From: Blautia sp. Marseille-P3201T
GTDB taxonomy: Bacteria > Bacillota > Clostridia > Lachnospirales > Lachnospiraceae
Direction of reading: 5' to 3'
NCBI RefSeq assembly: GCF_900120295.1
Contig: NZ_LT635468.1
Location: 124,001-188,000, forward strand
DNA length: 64,000 bases
The position numbers and the translations under genes are program-made. Shown here one piece after another: positions 27,874 to 37,433 of this stretch. Numbering within the stretch: the stretch's first letter is position 1; every line of letters starts with the position of its first letter. The notes below the pieces were generated by a model that had not been told where the DNA came from, made no database searches, and worked only from the letters and a program-made list of their open reading frames with translations.

Positions 27874-28638
27874 TTACACTCCAAATAACCTTCTGGCATT
27901 TTCTCTGGTTACTTCCGCAACTTTGTCAAAGGAAACTCCTTTTATTCTGGAGATTTCATCCATGACAAAGCCAAGATGAAGAGAGTTATTCCTTTTACCT
28001 CTGCGTGGTACAGGTGATAAATATGGGGCATCTGTTTCCAAAAGCAGATAGTCTAACGGCGCATACTCTACCACTTCTTTTAATCTCTTTGCATCCGGAA
28101 AGGTAATCACACCGCCAATCCCCAGATAATATCCCATATTCATGTATTCTTTTGCATGTTCTTTGGAATAAGCATAGCAGTGAATAACTCCTGATAAATT
28201 CTCAGCCTTTTCCGCCTTCATAATATCTAAGGTATCCTTGGCGGCATCACGGCTGTGAACAATAATCGGCAGTTTTGTTTCTTTTGCCAGATCCATCTGC
28301 CTTACAAACCATTTTTTCTGTGTTTCATGGTCTTCCTTATTCCAATGATAATCCAATCCGATTTCCCCTACGGCAACTGTTTTTTCCTCATCACACAGTT
28401 GTCGGAGTCTGCACATTTTTTCTTCATCCAGTTCACCTACCTCATCCGGATGAATACCTACTGCCGCATAAATAAACGGATATTTCTTTGCCAACTTCAC
28501 AGAGTCCTCTGCTCCCTTAAAAGAAGCGCCCACATTTATAATTTTTTCAACTCCGTTGGCAGTTACATATTCCAGCATTTTCTCGCGGTCCTTATCAAAT
28601 GTCTTATCATCATAATGTGCATGGGTATCAAATATCAT
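27874..28638 (-). CDS. tatD: TatD-family metal-dependent hydrolase
   Basis: A 254-residue TIM-barrel hydrolase with the HAHYDD metal motif at residues 5-10, GEIGLDYHW near 92-100, IVHSRDA near 125-131, HCYAYS and LETDAPYL near 200. TatD enzymes act as DNase or deacylase-like housekeeping hydrolases. It starts inside the last 11 bases of the AI-2E transporter gene, with GGAGAG as ribosome site, so translation is coupled. Confidence 0.95.
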   Translation of the reverse strand: MIFDTHAHYDDKTFDKDREKMLEYVTANGVEKIINVGASFKGAEDSVKLAKKYPFIYAAVGIHPDEVGELDEEKMCRLRQLCDEEKTVAVGEIGLDYHWNKEDHETQKKWFVRQMDLAKETKLPIIVHSRDAAKDTLDIMKAEKAENLSGVIHCYAYSKEHAKEYMNMGYYLGIGGVITFPDAKRLKEVVEYAPLDYLLLETDAPYLSPVPRRGKRNNSLHLGFVMDEISRIKGVSFDKVAEVTRENARRLFGV

Positions 28639-29767
28639 GAATTCCTCTCTCCTTTAACCTTTTATATACCATTTCCCGAAACAGTGCATATACCACGGAA
28701 GAAATCGGGATGAATACCAGCATACCTACAATTCCCATTAAACTTCCACCTACAGTAACAGCAACCAACACCCAGATAGACGGCAATCCCACAGAACCGC
28801 CTACCACATGAGGATAAATCAGATTACCCTCAACCTGCTGCAGTACAAGGAACAAAATCACAAAAGCAATTGCCTTCATAGGATCTGCCACCAGGATTAA
28901 GAAGGTTCCCAAAAAGCAGCCAATAAAAGCTCCAAAAATAGGAATTAAAGCAGTAAATGCAATCAAAACTCCAACTAAAAGCGCATAGGGAAATCTCAAA
29001 ATACTCATGGAAATAAAAAACATAGTTCCCAGAATAACTGCTTCGCAACACTGTCCTGTAACAAAATTGGCAAAAGTTCTATAACTCAAAGATGCAATTT
29101 CCAACACTTTTTCCACTACTTTCTTAGAGAAAAAGGCATATAAAATCTTTCGGATCTGCGTGGCAAGCTTCTCTTTCTGAAGGAGGATATAACAGGCAAA
29201 TACAAAAGCCACACAAAAATTCATAACTGAATTAATAAGCGTCTTTGCTACAGTTACGGTGGAATTTAAGACATTTCCGGCTCCATTTTTCAGAAATCCA
29301 AAGGCTGTCTGAATAATCCCATCCCAATCAAACTGCAAACTGGCAATCCAAACTTCAATCTGTTGATTATCTTCAAAAATATCCATTGCCCATCTCTGAA
29401 GTTTAATCAGCGCTGCTTCTATATTAGCACTAAGACTGGTAACTGTACTTGCCACCTCAGGAATGACTACTAAGATTACAATCCATAAAATAGCAATTAC
29501 AAACAGAATAGACAGTGCAAGGCTGACAGGTCGTTTCAGCTTTTTCACATTTCCCTTTGCCTTAGAAAACAATGTTTTTTCCATAAAGCTCATAGGAACA
29601 TTTAAAATAAATGCCATAGCGGCTCCCAAAAGAAAAGGGAAAACAATGCTGACTACAAAGGAAATACCTGCTGCCACACTTTCAATTCGCTGCACCCCTA
29701 CATAGAATAAAACAGCAAATATAATCAACAGCATAATGTTTTTCATGTTTTTCTTGTTCAAATCCAT
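28628..29767 (-). CDS. AI-2E family transporter
   Basis: A 379-residue membrane protein with about eight hydrophobic segments and a long amphipathic region near residues 110-160, as in the AI-2E/PerM/YtvI family (Pfam AI-2E_transport). The family covers exporters of autoinducer-2 and Na+/H+ antiport; which applies is not visible. Start ATG follows GGAGG. It forms a two-gene unit with tatD. Confidence 0.92.
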   Translation of the reverse strand: MDLNKKNMKNIMLLIIFAVLFYVGVQRIESVAAGISFVVSIVFPFLLGAAMAFILNVPMSFMEKTLFSKAKGNVKKLKRPVSLALSILFVIAILWIVILVVIPEVASTVTSLSANIEAALIKLQRWAMDIFEDNQQIEVWIASLQFDWDGIIQTAFGFLKNGAGNVLNSTVTVAKTLINSVMNFCVAFVFACYILLQKEKLATQIRKILYAFFSKKVVEKVLEIASLSYRTFANFVTGQCCEAVILGTMFFISMSILRFPYALLVGVLIAFTALIPIFGAFIGCFLGTFLILVADPMKAIAFVILFLVLQQVEGNLIYPHVVGGSVGLPSIWVLVAVTVGGSLMGIVGMLVFIPISSVVYALFREMVYKRLKERGIHDI

Positions 29768-29787
29768 ACATATCCTCCAAAAATCAT

Positions 29788-32394
29788 TTATTTACCGATT
29801 TTTGTACGTATCCATTTAATAAACTGGATAATCGGAAGGTTTGCCAATGACAGACCAAACATAATCAGAAGCTGTGTCAAATTTAATGTCTGTACCTGGA
29901 AAATGCTGTGCAGTGCCGGAATTAACATAACTGCGGTAATCAATGCAAGCCCCAGTACAAAAGCGCCAATCAAGTAAATATTATTGAAAAATCTCTTAGT
30001 AAACAATACCGGTTCGGAAGATTTGCAGTTAAATCCATGTACCAGACGAGAAGTACATAAGGTTCCGAATGCCAATGTAGAAGCTAAAAGTGGACTTTCC
30101 TGATATCCGATATAGAAAGCAACCATTGTCATAATACCAATTACAAGGCCTTCAATTCCAATTCTGGAAAGAAAATCTTTTGTTAAAATAGATTCGTTCA
30201 TTGGTCTTGGTTTCTCATTCATAACACTTTCTGTGTGTGGCTCAAGTCCAAGAGCAATAGCCGGTAAACTATCTGTAAGTAAGTTGATAAACAGAAGATG
30301 AACAGGAGCAAACGGAACCGGAAGTCCTGCAATAGAAGCATACAGCACCGCCAGAATTCCGGCAAAGTTACCTGACAGCAGGAACTGAATTGCACTCTTA
30401 ATGTTTCGATATACATTACGTCCATTTTCTACTGCTTTAACAATAGTCGCAAAATTGTCATCTGTCAATATCATAGATGCAGCATCTTTTGATACTTCTG
30501 TTCCGGTAATACCCATAGCAACACCGATGTCTGCCTGTTTTAAAGCAGGTGCATCATTCACTCCGTCACCTGTCATGGAAACAATATTTCCTTTGTCCTG
30601 CCATGCTTTAACAATTCTGATTTTGTGTTCCGGTGAAACTCGTGCATATACAGAAATACCTTCTACAAAATCCATCAGTTCTTCGTCAGACATATTTTCA
30701 ATAACAGCACCTTCACATGCTTCTGACTCGTCTTTTAAAATACCGATACGTTTTGCAATAGCAGCTGCAGTCACTTTGTGGTCGCCGGTAATCATAATCG
30801 GTTTAATGCCTGCTTTAATACATTCTTCAACAGCAGCTTTTGACTCTTCACGCGGCGGATCCATCATAGCAATCAGACCTAAGAAGGTCATATCTTTTTC
30901 ATCTTCCACAGTAAGAATTGTTCCTTCCGGCACACTCTTATACGCAAAAGCAAGGACACGAAGACCGCCCTGCGAAAATTTCTGGTTCTGTGCTTCGATT
31001 TCCTGAACATCGTCTTGTGTAATCGGAACAATTTCACCATTTTTCTGGATATGTGTCACACGTCCCAAAAGAACATCTACAGCTCCCTTTGTCACCATAG
31101 TAGAGCCTTCTTTTAAATTATGAAGGGTTGACATCATCTTTCTGTCACTGTCAAACGGAACTTCACTGTGTCTTGGATATTTCTGTCTCACTACTTCTGC
31201 AGGAGAACCAAGCTTATCACCCTGATTAATCAGAGCTGTTTCTGTAGGATCACCGATTTCTTCACCATTTTTATTTGTAGAGTCATTACATAAGATACTG
31301 TGGCGAAGCAGCTGTTTCTGTGCTTTATCACCTAAGTCAATGGCTTCCGCCGGAATTTCTTTTCCTTCTACATAATAATATTCTACTGTCATTTTATTCT
31401 GTGTCAGAGTTCCTGTTTTATCTGAACAGATAATAGAAACGCTTCCCAGACCTTCTACTGCCTGAAGCTTTCTTACAATGGCATGTTCTTTCGCCATTTT
31501 CTGTGTACCAAAGGAAAGTACAATAGTAACAATAGAGCTTAACGCTTCCGGAATAGCCGCTACTGCAAGAGCAACTGCAAAGAGGAATGCATCTCCGATG
31601 CTTTCTCCACGAAATACGCTGATACCAAATAAAATGGCACAAAATACAAGAATTAAAATGGACAATTTCTGACCGAAATTATCTAAGTTCATCTGAAGAG
31701 GTGTTTTCTTCTCGGAAGTTGTTTTTAAAAGTTTTGCAATCTTTCCAACTTCTGTTTCCATACCAATTCCTGTTACAAGGAAGGAACCACGTCCATAAGA
31801 AACAAAACTTCCGGAATATACCATGTTGGTTCTGTCCCCTAAAGGAACTTCACCTTCAATTTCTTCTTCCTTCTTCTCTACACCGAGGCTTTCACCGGTA
31901 AGTGCACTTTCATCAACCTTCAAGCTGGCATTTTCAAGAATACGTCCATCAGCCGGAACATAATCACCGGCTTCCAGCATAACAATATCACCTACTGTTA
32001 CCTGATCAGAGGGAACTTTCATTACCTCTCCGTTTCTGAAAACTTTTGCCTCAGGGGCTGACATGGCTTTTAAAGAGTCCAATGACTGTTCTGCTTTAAT
32101 AGTCTGGACTGTACCTAAAATAGCATTCATGGTAATTACCACCAGAATAACAATGGCACTTTCTGTTTCTCCCAGTAATCCTGACACGATTGCTGCTACA
32201 ATCAGTATAATAACCAGAAAGTCTTTATACTGTTCTAAAAAAATCTGCAGAATGGACTTCTTCTTTTCTTCTACTAAAGCATTTGGTCCATACTTTTCCT
32301 GATTTTTCTTAATCTGCTCCTCACTGAGAGGATGAGTACTGCCATTTACAGCTTTTTGGGCTTCTGTTCTTGACATTTGATAATACTCTTTCAT
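29788..32394 (-). CDS. P2-type cation ATPase, likely Mn2+/Ca2+ exporter
   Basis: An 868-residue P2-type ATPase: a cation-ATPase N-terminal domain (1-75), the phosphorylation motif CSDKTGTLTQ near residue 330, a nucleotide-binding domain, TGDGVNDAPALK, and a C-terminal six-helix domain. The membrane motif is VAAIPEALSSIV where SERCA has PEGLP. The leader has a yybP-ykoY manganese riboswitch with an overlapping terminator, which in related bacteria controls Mn2+ exporters. Manganese efflux is therefore likelier than calcium alone. Start follows GGAGG. Confidence 0.93.
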   Translation of the reverse strand: MKEYYQMSRTEAQKAVNGSTHPLSEEQIKKNQEKYGPNALVEEKKKSILQIFLEQYKDFLVIILIVAAIVSGLLGETESAIVILVVITMNAILGTVQTIKAEQSLDSLKAMSAPEAKVFRNGEVMKVPSDQVTVGDIVMLEAGDYVPADGRILENASLKVDESALTGESLGVEKKEEEIEGEVPLGDRTNMVYSGSFVSYGRGSFLVTGIGMETEVGKIAKLLKTTSEKKTPLQMNLDNFGQKLSILILVFCAILFGISVFRGESIGDAFLFAVALAVAAIPEALSSIVTIVLSFGTQKMAKEHAIVRKLQAVEGLGSVSIICSDKTGTLTQNKMTVEYYYVEGKEIPAEAIDLGDKAQKQLLRHSILCNDSTNKNGEEIGDPTETALINQGDKLGSPAEVVRQKYPRHSEVPFDSDRKMMSTLHNLKEGSTMVTKGAVDVLLGRVTHIQKNGEIVPITQDDVQEIEAQNQKFSQGGLRVLAFAYKSVPEGTILTVEDEKDMTFLGLIAMMDPPREESKAAVEECIKAGIKPIMITGDHKVTAAAIAKRIGILKDESEACEGAVIENMSDEELMDFVEGISVYARVSPEHKIRIVKAWQDKGNIVSMTGDGVNDAPALKQADIGVAMGITGTEVSKDAASMILTDDNFATIVKAVENGRNVYRNIKSAIQFLLSGNFAGILAVLYASIAGLPVPFAPVHLLFINLLTDSLPAIALGLEPHTESVMNEKPRPMNESILTKDFLSRIGIEGLVIGIMTMVAFYIGYQESPLLASTLAFGTLCTSRLVHGFNCKSSEPVLFTKRFFNNIYLIGAFVLGLALITAVMLIPALHSIFQVQTLNLTQLLIMFGLSLANLPIIQFIKWIRTKIGK

Positions 32395-32461
32395 GCTTTT
32401 TCCTCCTGATTTTTATTGTGCATTGTAAAAGTCCCTTTGCTTTTCATGTGAAACAGAAAAA

Positions 32462-32505
32462 GGCAAGACTCCTACTGCACTTTTTCATGCAATAAAAGTC
32501 TTGCC
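32462..32505 (-). terminator. riboswitch-controlled terminator
   Basis: On the minus strand GGCAAGACT (32497-32505) pairs with AGTCTTGCC (32462-32470), followed by TTTTT. The 5' strand of this stem is the conserved GGCAAGACT of the riboswitch. Ligand binding should keep that segment in the aptamer and prevent the terminator. Confidence 0.88.
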
Positions 32506-32588
32506 ATTTCATCACGACGCGGACGGAAATCTTTCCATCGAGATTGACGTCATCGCGAACACCTATAGGTGCCAGCTACTCCCTTTTA
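32494..32588 (-). ncRNA. yybP-ykoY manganese riboswitch
   Basis: The minus strand begins AAAAGGGAGTAGC and ends GGCAAGACTTTT, the paired ends of the yybP-ykoY (Mn2+) aptamer, with an inner stem GATGACGTC and GCGTCGTGATG. In known members these conserved loops clasp Mn2+ between the GGGAGUAG and the opposing helix. It sits 100 bp before the ATPase start, with its own promoter and a terminator overlapping its 3' strand, so transcription should rise when manganese is high. Confidence 0.93.
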
Positions 32589-32597
32589 TTAAAGAGA

Positions 32598-32626
32598 ACT
32601 ATAAACGATATGGCTGACGCTGTCAA
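32598..32626 (-). promoter_or_regulatory. promoter of the Mn riboswitch/ATPase
   Basis: TTGACA (32621-32626), 17-bp spacer, TATAGT (32598-32603), about 10 bp before the aptamer. It lies at the very end of metG, so the ATPase has its own promoter. Confidence 0.85.
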
Positions 32627-32635
32627 CCCCCTTTT

Positions 32636-34600
32636 TTAACAGATTTCCGCACCTGCAGGCATATCCTTATCAGGAGTCATCAGAGCAAGCTCGCCATCCA
32701 GCCCTTCTGCACATAAAATCATACCTTCTGAAACAACACCGGCTAACTTGGCAGGTTTTAAGTTTACTAAAACCATAACCTTCTTGCCAACCATATCTTC
32801 CGGTTTGTAGTTGGATTTAATTCCTGATACAATCTGTTTTACCTGACTTCCAATTTTTACCTGAGAGCAAAGAAGTTTTTTGGATTTTTTCACTTCTTCA
32901 CAGGCAATAATCTCACCCACCTGGAACTGCATTTTCATAAAATCATCAAAAGTAACTTCTTCTTTTGCTTCAATATCCACAACAGGAGCTTCTTCCTTTT
33001 CTTCTGCTGCTTCTTCCGTTTTTTCTGCTTCTTTCATAGCTTCCACTTTTTCCAGCACTTCTTTTACATCCAGACGCGCAAATAAGATTTCCGGTTTTTC
33101 TGTAACTTTGTTTCCAGAAGGATATAAACCAAAGGTTTCTAATTCTTCATATTCACGTTTTGGCGCATTTAACTGTGCCAGAATTTTTCCTGTTGTTTCA
33201 GGCATAAAGGACTCTAATAAAGATGCTCCAATACAAATTCCCTCTACCAGATTATAGAGAACAGTTGCAAGACGGTCTTGCTTATCTTCCTCTTTTGCCA
33301 AAGCCCATGGCATTGTTTCATCAATATATTTGTTGCAGCGTTTGAATAAAGTAAAGATTTCTGTAATAGCATCTGCCACACGAAGTTCTTCCATTTTTGC
33401 TGCTACTTTTGCTTTTGTTCCCAGTACAACTGCCTTTAATTCTTCATCTACAGGCTCACATACATTGGTATTTTTCACTTCTCCGCCAAAGTATTTATTA
33501 GACATGGAGATTGTTCTGTTTACCAGATTTCCTAAAGTATTTGCAAGTTCGGAATTTAAACGCTCTACCATCAGCTCCCATGTAATCACACCGTCATTTT
33601 CAAATGGCATTTCGTGAAGAACAAAGTAGCGCACTGCGTCTACGCCAAAGAAATCTACTAACTGGTCTGCATAGAGCACATTTCCCTTTGATTTACTCAT
33701 TTTTCCGTCACCCTGTAAAAGCCATGGATGTCCGAAAATCTGTTTTGGCAACGGTAAATCAAGAGCCATCAGGAAGATTGGCCAGTAAATTGTATGGAAA
33801 CGAATAATATCTTTTCCGATTAAGTGTAAATCTGCCGGCCAGTCTTTTTTAAACTGCTCTGTATTCTCGCCGTCACAGTCATATCCGATACCTGTAATGT
33901 AGTTTGTCAGCGCATCCAGCCACACATATACTACGTGTTTCGGGTCAAAATCTACCGGAATTCCCCATTTAAAGGATGTTCTGGATACACATAAATCCTG
34001 AAGTCCCGGAAGAAGGAAGTTGTTCATCATCTCATTCTTTCTGGATACAGGCTGAATAAATTCAGGATGTGTGTTGATATGGTCAATCAGTCTCTGTGCA
34101 TATTTGCTCATTCTGAAGAAGTATGCTTCTTCCTTTGCAGGTGTTACAGGACGTCCGCAGTCCGGACATTTGCCGTCTACCAGCTGGGACTCTGTAAAGA
34201 AAGACTCACATGGTGTACAGTACATACCTTCGTAATATCCTTTGTAAATATCACCCTGGTCATACAGCTTTTTAAAGATTTTCTGTACCTGTTTTTCATG
34301 ATAATCATCTGTTGTACGGATAAATTTATCATAGGAAGTATTCATTAAATCCCAGATATTTTTAATTTCTCCTGCTACATTATCTACAAATTCTTTACAG
34401 GTAACACCGGCTTCTGCTGCCTTTAATTCAATTTTCTGACCGTGTTCATCTGTTCCTGTCTGGAAAAACACATCATATCCCTGCTGTCTTTTAAATCTGG
34501 CAATACTATCCGCAAGAATTGCTTCGTAAGTATTTCCAATATGTGGTTTGCCTGATGTATAGGCAATCGCTGTTGTAATATAATATTTTTTCTTATCCAA
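32636..34600 (-). CDS. metG: methionyl-tRNA synthetase
   Basis: A 654-residue class I synthetase that charges tRNA-Met. The HIGH box appears as PHIGNTYE near residues 19-26, the zinc site as CTPC...CPDC near 127-145, and KMSKS as GKMSKSKGN in the catalytic core. A C-terminal EMAP/OB-fold tRNA-binding domain (about 548-654) completes it. The true start is TTG at 34600 (MDKKKYY), with GGAGG upstream; the open frame runs 16 codons further but that part overlaps the leader. Controlled by the T-box upstream. Confidence 0.97.
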   Translation of the reverse strand: MDKKKYYITTAIAYTSGKPHIGNTYEAILADSIARFKRQQGYDVFFQTGTDEHGQKIELKAAEAGVTCKEFVDNVAGEIKNIWDLMNTSYDKFIRTTDDYHEKQVQKIFKKLYDQGDIYKGYYEGMYCTPCESFFTESQLVDGKCPDCGRPVTPAKEEAYFFRMSKYAQRLIDHINTHPEFIQPVSRKNEMMNNFLLPGLQDLCVSRTSFKWGIPVDFDPKHVVYVWLDALTNYITGIGYDCDGENTEQFKKDWPADLHLIGKDIIRFHTIYWPIFLMALDLPLPKQIFGHPWLLQGDGKMSKSKGNVLYADQLVDFFGVDAVRYFVLHEMPFENDGVITWELMVERLNSELANTLGNLVNRTISMSNKYFGGEVKNTNVCEPVDEELKAVVLGTKAKVAAKMEELRVADAITEIFTLFKRCNKYIDETMPWALAKEEDKQDRLATVLYNLVEGICIGASLLESFMPETTGKILAQLNAPKREYEELETFGLYPSGNKVTEKPEILFARLDVKEVLEKVEAMKEAEKTEEAAEEKEEAPVVDIEAKEEVTFDDFMKMQFQVGEIIACEEVKKSKKLLCSQVKIGSQVKQIVSGIKSNYKPEDMVGKKVMVLVNLKPAKLAGVVSEGMILCAEGLDGELALMTPDKDMPAGAEIC

Positions 34601-34627
34601 TTTTCTTTCCTCCTTGTATACGCTCAC

Positions 34628-34890
34628 AAAAAAAGACTCACCTTCCATATTAAGAAGGCGAGCCTATAACCCACGTTACCACTTCTGTTTATCTGTACCT
34701 CGCAGTACAAACCTCAACGGGTATCTGTTTAATACCCTGCCGCTATAACAGGCGGACCCTGTCGCAGCCTTGGCAATTCTGCTTCGGTGCGCCTCTCAGG
34801 AGCCATCTTCCATATACTCTCATTTATTCCTCTCAGCCTATGGGAATTTCTCTGTAAAATGTTAAATATATGTACTCTCTCCGTCACTGT
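34628..34890 (-). ncRNA. T-box leader (Met)
   Basis: The minus strand carries a long structured leader, a T-box sequence AACAGAAGTGGTAACGTGG near 34670-34689, and a terminator GGCTCGCCTTC...GAAGGTGAGTC followed by TTTTTTT (34628-34664). The TGGT inside the T-box would pair with the ACCA end of uncharged tRNA-Met. An ATG in GTATATGGAAG near 34810 is a good candidate specifier codon for Met. Confidence 0.92.
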
Positions 34891-34907
34891 GTTTACATAT
34901 ATGAATT

Positions 34908-34936
34908 ATGCTAACATATTCAGGAATATTTGTAAA
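34908..34936 (-). promoter_or_regulatory. promoter of T-box/metG
   Basis: TTTACA (34931-34936), 17 bp, TAGCAT (34908-34913) on the minus strand just before the leader. It sits in the 56-bp region after the symporter stop. Confidence 0.65.
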
Positions 34937-34946
34937 CACTCTTTTT

Positions 34947-36290
34947 CTACATAAATTCATGCTCCTTACTGAGCTTCTTCACAATCTTAACAGATGCCAA
35001 AATCGCAATCAGGTTCGGAATTACCATAAGTCCGTTAAACATATCAGACATATTCCATACCAAATCAACCTTTAAAGTAGAACCTACCAAAACGCAGATA
35101 ACTACCAGAAAAGCATAAATCTTCACTGCTTTTGAACCAAAAAGGCTACGCACATTTACTTCCCCAAAGTAGTACCATCCGATAATTGTCGTAAATGCAA
35201 AGAATAACATACAAATAGCAATAAAAATCTTACCGAAAGAACCAAAGGCAGCGTCAAACGCAATCTGTGCCAACGCCGAGCCTGTCTCTCCGCTTGATAA
35301 TGCTCCTGTGGAAAGAATTACGAGAGCCGTTAAAGTCAAAATTACAAAAGTATCAATAAATACTCCCATCATGGCAATCACGCCCTGCTCACCCGGATGT
35401 TTTACATCTGCTGTTGCATGAGCATGAGGTGTAGAACCCATACCTGCTTCGTTAGAAAAAAGACCTCTTGCCACACCAAAACGCATTGCTTTCTGTACGG
35501 TAACGCCAAGAGCGCCGCCAAGAACAGCTTCCGGTGCAAATGCTGCCACAAAAATATCGTGGAATGCAGTACCTACTCCGCTTCCGTTCATAAACAAAAT
35601 AATCAGACATCCGATAATATAAATAAGCGCCATCAAAGGAACAACCTTTTCTGTAACTCTTGCAATTCGGTTAATGCCTCCAAGAAAAATAAATGCCGCT
35701 ACAATAGCTACTAAAATTCCCACATGGAACGGTTTAATTCCAAAGGCATTATAGAAAGAGCTTCCGATAGAATTGGACTGTACCATGTTTCCCATAAATC
35801 CCAGCGCTAAAATAATTGCAACAGAGAAAAATCCTGCAAGGAACTTTCCGAATTTGCCTTTAAAAATATATTTAATATAGTAAACAGGTCCTCCCACAAC
35901 AACACCGTTTTCTTTTACTCTGGTATGCTGTGCCATAACTGCTTCTGCGTAAATGGTTGCCATTCCAAAGAAGGCGCTTACCCACATCCAGAAAATAGCT
36001 CCCGGACCTCCGGATGCAATGGCTGTTGCCGCACCGGCAATATTTCCCGTACCTACCTGTGCCGCAATAGCTGTTGCCAATGCCTGAAAGGAGCTTAGTC
36101 CGTTTTCACTGCTTTTTCCGTGAAGTGAAAAACCGCCGAACATCTTCTTCATTCCCGCACCGAATTTCCTCACCTGAATAAATTTCAGTGTAAAGGTATA
36201 AAAAATACCTGTACCTAAAAGCAGGATTAAAAGTGCATAATCCCACAAAAACTTGTTTACCAGCTCTACAATAGACGCTATCATTTCCAT
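34947..36290 (-). CDS. AGCS-family Na+/alanine-glycine symporter
   Basis: A 447-residue amino-acid:sodium symporter (AlsT/AgcS family) with about 11 transmembrane helices. Family motifs include ATAIAAQVGTGNIAGAATAI near residues 72-90 and RGLFSNEAGMGSTPHAHA near 275-292. The upstream glycine riboswitch makes glycine or alanine the likely substrate. Start ATG follows GGGAG. Confidence 0.93.
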   Translation of the reverse strand: MEMIASIVELVNKFLWDYALLILLLGTGIFYTFTLKFIQVRKFGAGMKKMFGGFSLHGKSSENGLSSFQALATAIAAQVGTGNIAGAATAIASGGPGAIFWMWVSAFFGMATIYAEAVMAQHTRVKENGVVVGGPVYYIKYIFKGKFGKFLAGFFSVAIILALGFMGNMVQSNSIGSSFYNAFGIKPFHVGILVAIVAAFIFLGGINRIARVTEKVVPLMALIYIIGCLIILFMNGSGVGTAFHDIFVAAFAPEAVLGGALGVTVQKAMRFGVARGLFSNEAGMGSTPHAHATADVKHPGEQGVIAMMGVFIDTFVILTLTALVILSTGALSSGETGSALAQIAFDAAFGSFGKIFIAICMLFFAFTTIIGWYYFGEVNVRSLFGSKAVKIYAFLVVICVLVGSTLKVDLVWNMSDMFNGLMVIPNLIAILASVKIVKKLSKEHEFM

Positions 36291-36386
36291 TTTTTTCTCT
36301 CCCTTTTCTTTTCATTCTATTTGCCTATTGTTGTCTGAAATTTATGTTTTTGTTTCACAGAACATCATTTCCTCTAAAACAAAAAA

Positions 36387-36413
36387 TCCGTGGGATTACG
36401 AAAATCCCACGGA
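36387..36413 (-). terminator. attenuator terminator after glycine riboswitch
   Basis: TCCGTGGGATT and AATCCCACGGA form a strong stem followed on the minus strand by TTTTTT. It lies between the aptamers and the symporter start, so it is the expression platform. Confidence 0.85.
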
Positions 36414-36486
36414 CTAAAGTTCTTTCCAAGCGCAACTGCGTTCAAACATAAACATAGCGCCCAAAAGCACTACCTTTACGAAAAAC

Positions 36487-36652
36487 TTCACTGTCCTTTT
36501 GCCTGAGAGATTCACAGACCATGTCTGCTTACACCTTCGGCACCCTTTTCGGGATTCTCCAGAGAGCCATCCAGATGCAGTCCTGCTTTTTTCAAAGCCC
36601 CTGAGAGTATTACTCCTTCGGTGGGCAATTTTGCCTCTTTCCTGCAACCTTC
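36487..36652 (-). ncRNA. tandem glycine riboswitch
   Basis: Two glycine aptamers are visible on the minus strand. Aptamer 1 (about 36573-36652) holds CCGAAGG and ACTCTCAGGGGC. Aptamer 2 (about 36487-36572) holds GCCGAAGGTG and CTCTCAGGCAAAAGGACAG. Both motifs are conserved in the gcvT class. A terminator follows at 36387-36413, with the symporter gene next. Confidence 0.95.
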
Positions 36653-36681
36653 TATTGGCACAATATGCAAATAACGATTTT

Positions 36682-36709
36682 ATTATAGCACCCGTTTTCC
36701 ATTTGTCAA
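36682..36709 (-). promoter_or_regulatory. promoter of the glycine riboswitch
   Basis: TTGACA (36704-36709), 16 bp, TATAAT (36682-36687): both elements are perfect consensus on the minus strand, about 30 bp before the first aptamer. Confidence 0.9.
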
Positions 36710-36749
36710 TCCCCTTTGTGAAGACAAATGTGTTTTTCTCAAATACATT

Positions 36750-37433
36750 TTATTTTTTTCTGATATAGCAAATATTACTAACCAGCGAACAACTGTATTT
36801 TTTCACATAATTCTGATATTCATAAAAATTAACATAATATTCCCTTCCCCATGAAGAAATACGCAGCCATTGTCCTTCAAATCCTGTAATCACAACGAAA
36901 TGTGCTGCTGCTTCCGCTATCTTCTCATATCCTTCCTCTATCTTTTCATAAAAAGCCAATTTGTGTTTTCTCACAGGAAGGGGGAAATTCGGTCCTATTG
37001 CCAGTATAACCGGTATGTCATGCGCCAGCATTGCTTTTATCCTGTTTGGTATATTTCTGCTTCTTACACCAAAAGTTGCTTTTAAAGGAATTCTGTTCTT
37101 TATAAAATAGCGATTTATCTCCATTCCTAAAAGCCAGCCCGGAATTCCTAATGAAGGAATAACCGGAAAATATTTTTTTCGCATTGCTTCTGCACACCTT
37201 TGATAGGTTTCAATGTCCACAATCCCACTTTTTATATCTTCTTCCTGAAAGTCCTTTCCCTTACAATATTCCTTATGTAAATCTAAATAGAAAAGAATAT
37301 CCGTTGCCGCAATCACACCGCAGCCGTAGCCTGCCATGATTTTTCTTCTCCACCATTCCTGACTTCCTCCGTAAGACAGACTGCCGTCCTTCATAATTGC
37401 TATATAAGGCTCTTTTAGCTTCCCTTGCTTCAT
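36750..37433 (-). CDS. papain/C39-like fold protein
   Basis: A 227-residue protein with a cysteine-peptidase-like triad: Cys38 in GYGCGVIAA, His178 in AAHFVVITGF, and SSWG at 193-196. The layout matches C39-like and papain-fold peptidases. No signal peptide or membrane segment is visible. Its start overlaps the last bases of the DapF-like gene (ATGA), so the two are co-translated. The substrate is unknown. Confidence 0.72.
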   Translation of the reverse strand: MKQGKLKEPYIAIMKDGSLSYGGSQEWWRRKIMAGYGCGVIAATDILFYLDLHKEYCKGKDFQEEDIKSGIVDIETYQRCAEAMRKKYFPVIPSLGIPGWLLGMEINRYFIKNRIPLKATFGVRSRNIPNRIKAMLAHDIPVILAIGPNFPLPVRKHKLAFYEKIEEGYEKIAEAAAHFVVITGFEGQWLRISSWGREYYVNFYEYQNYVKKYSCSLVSNICYIRKK

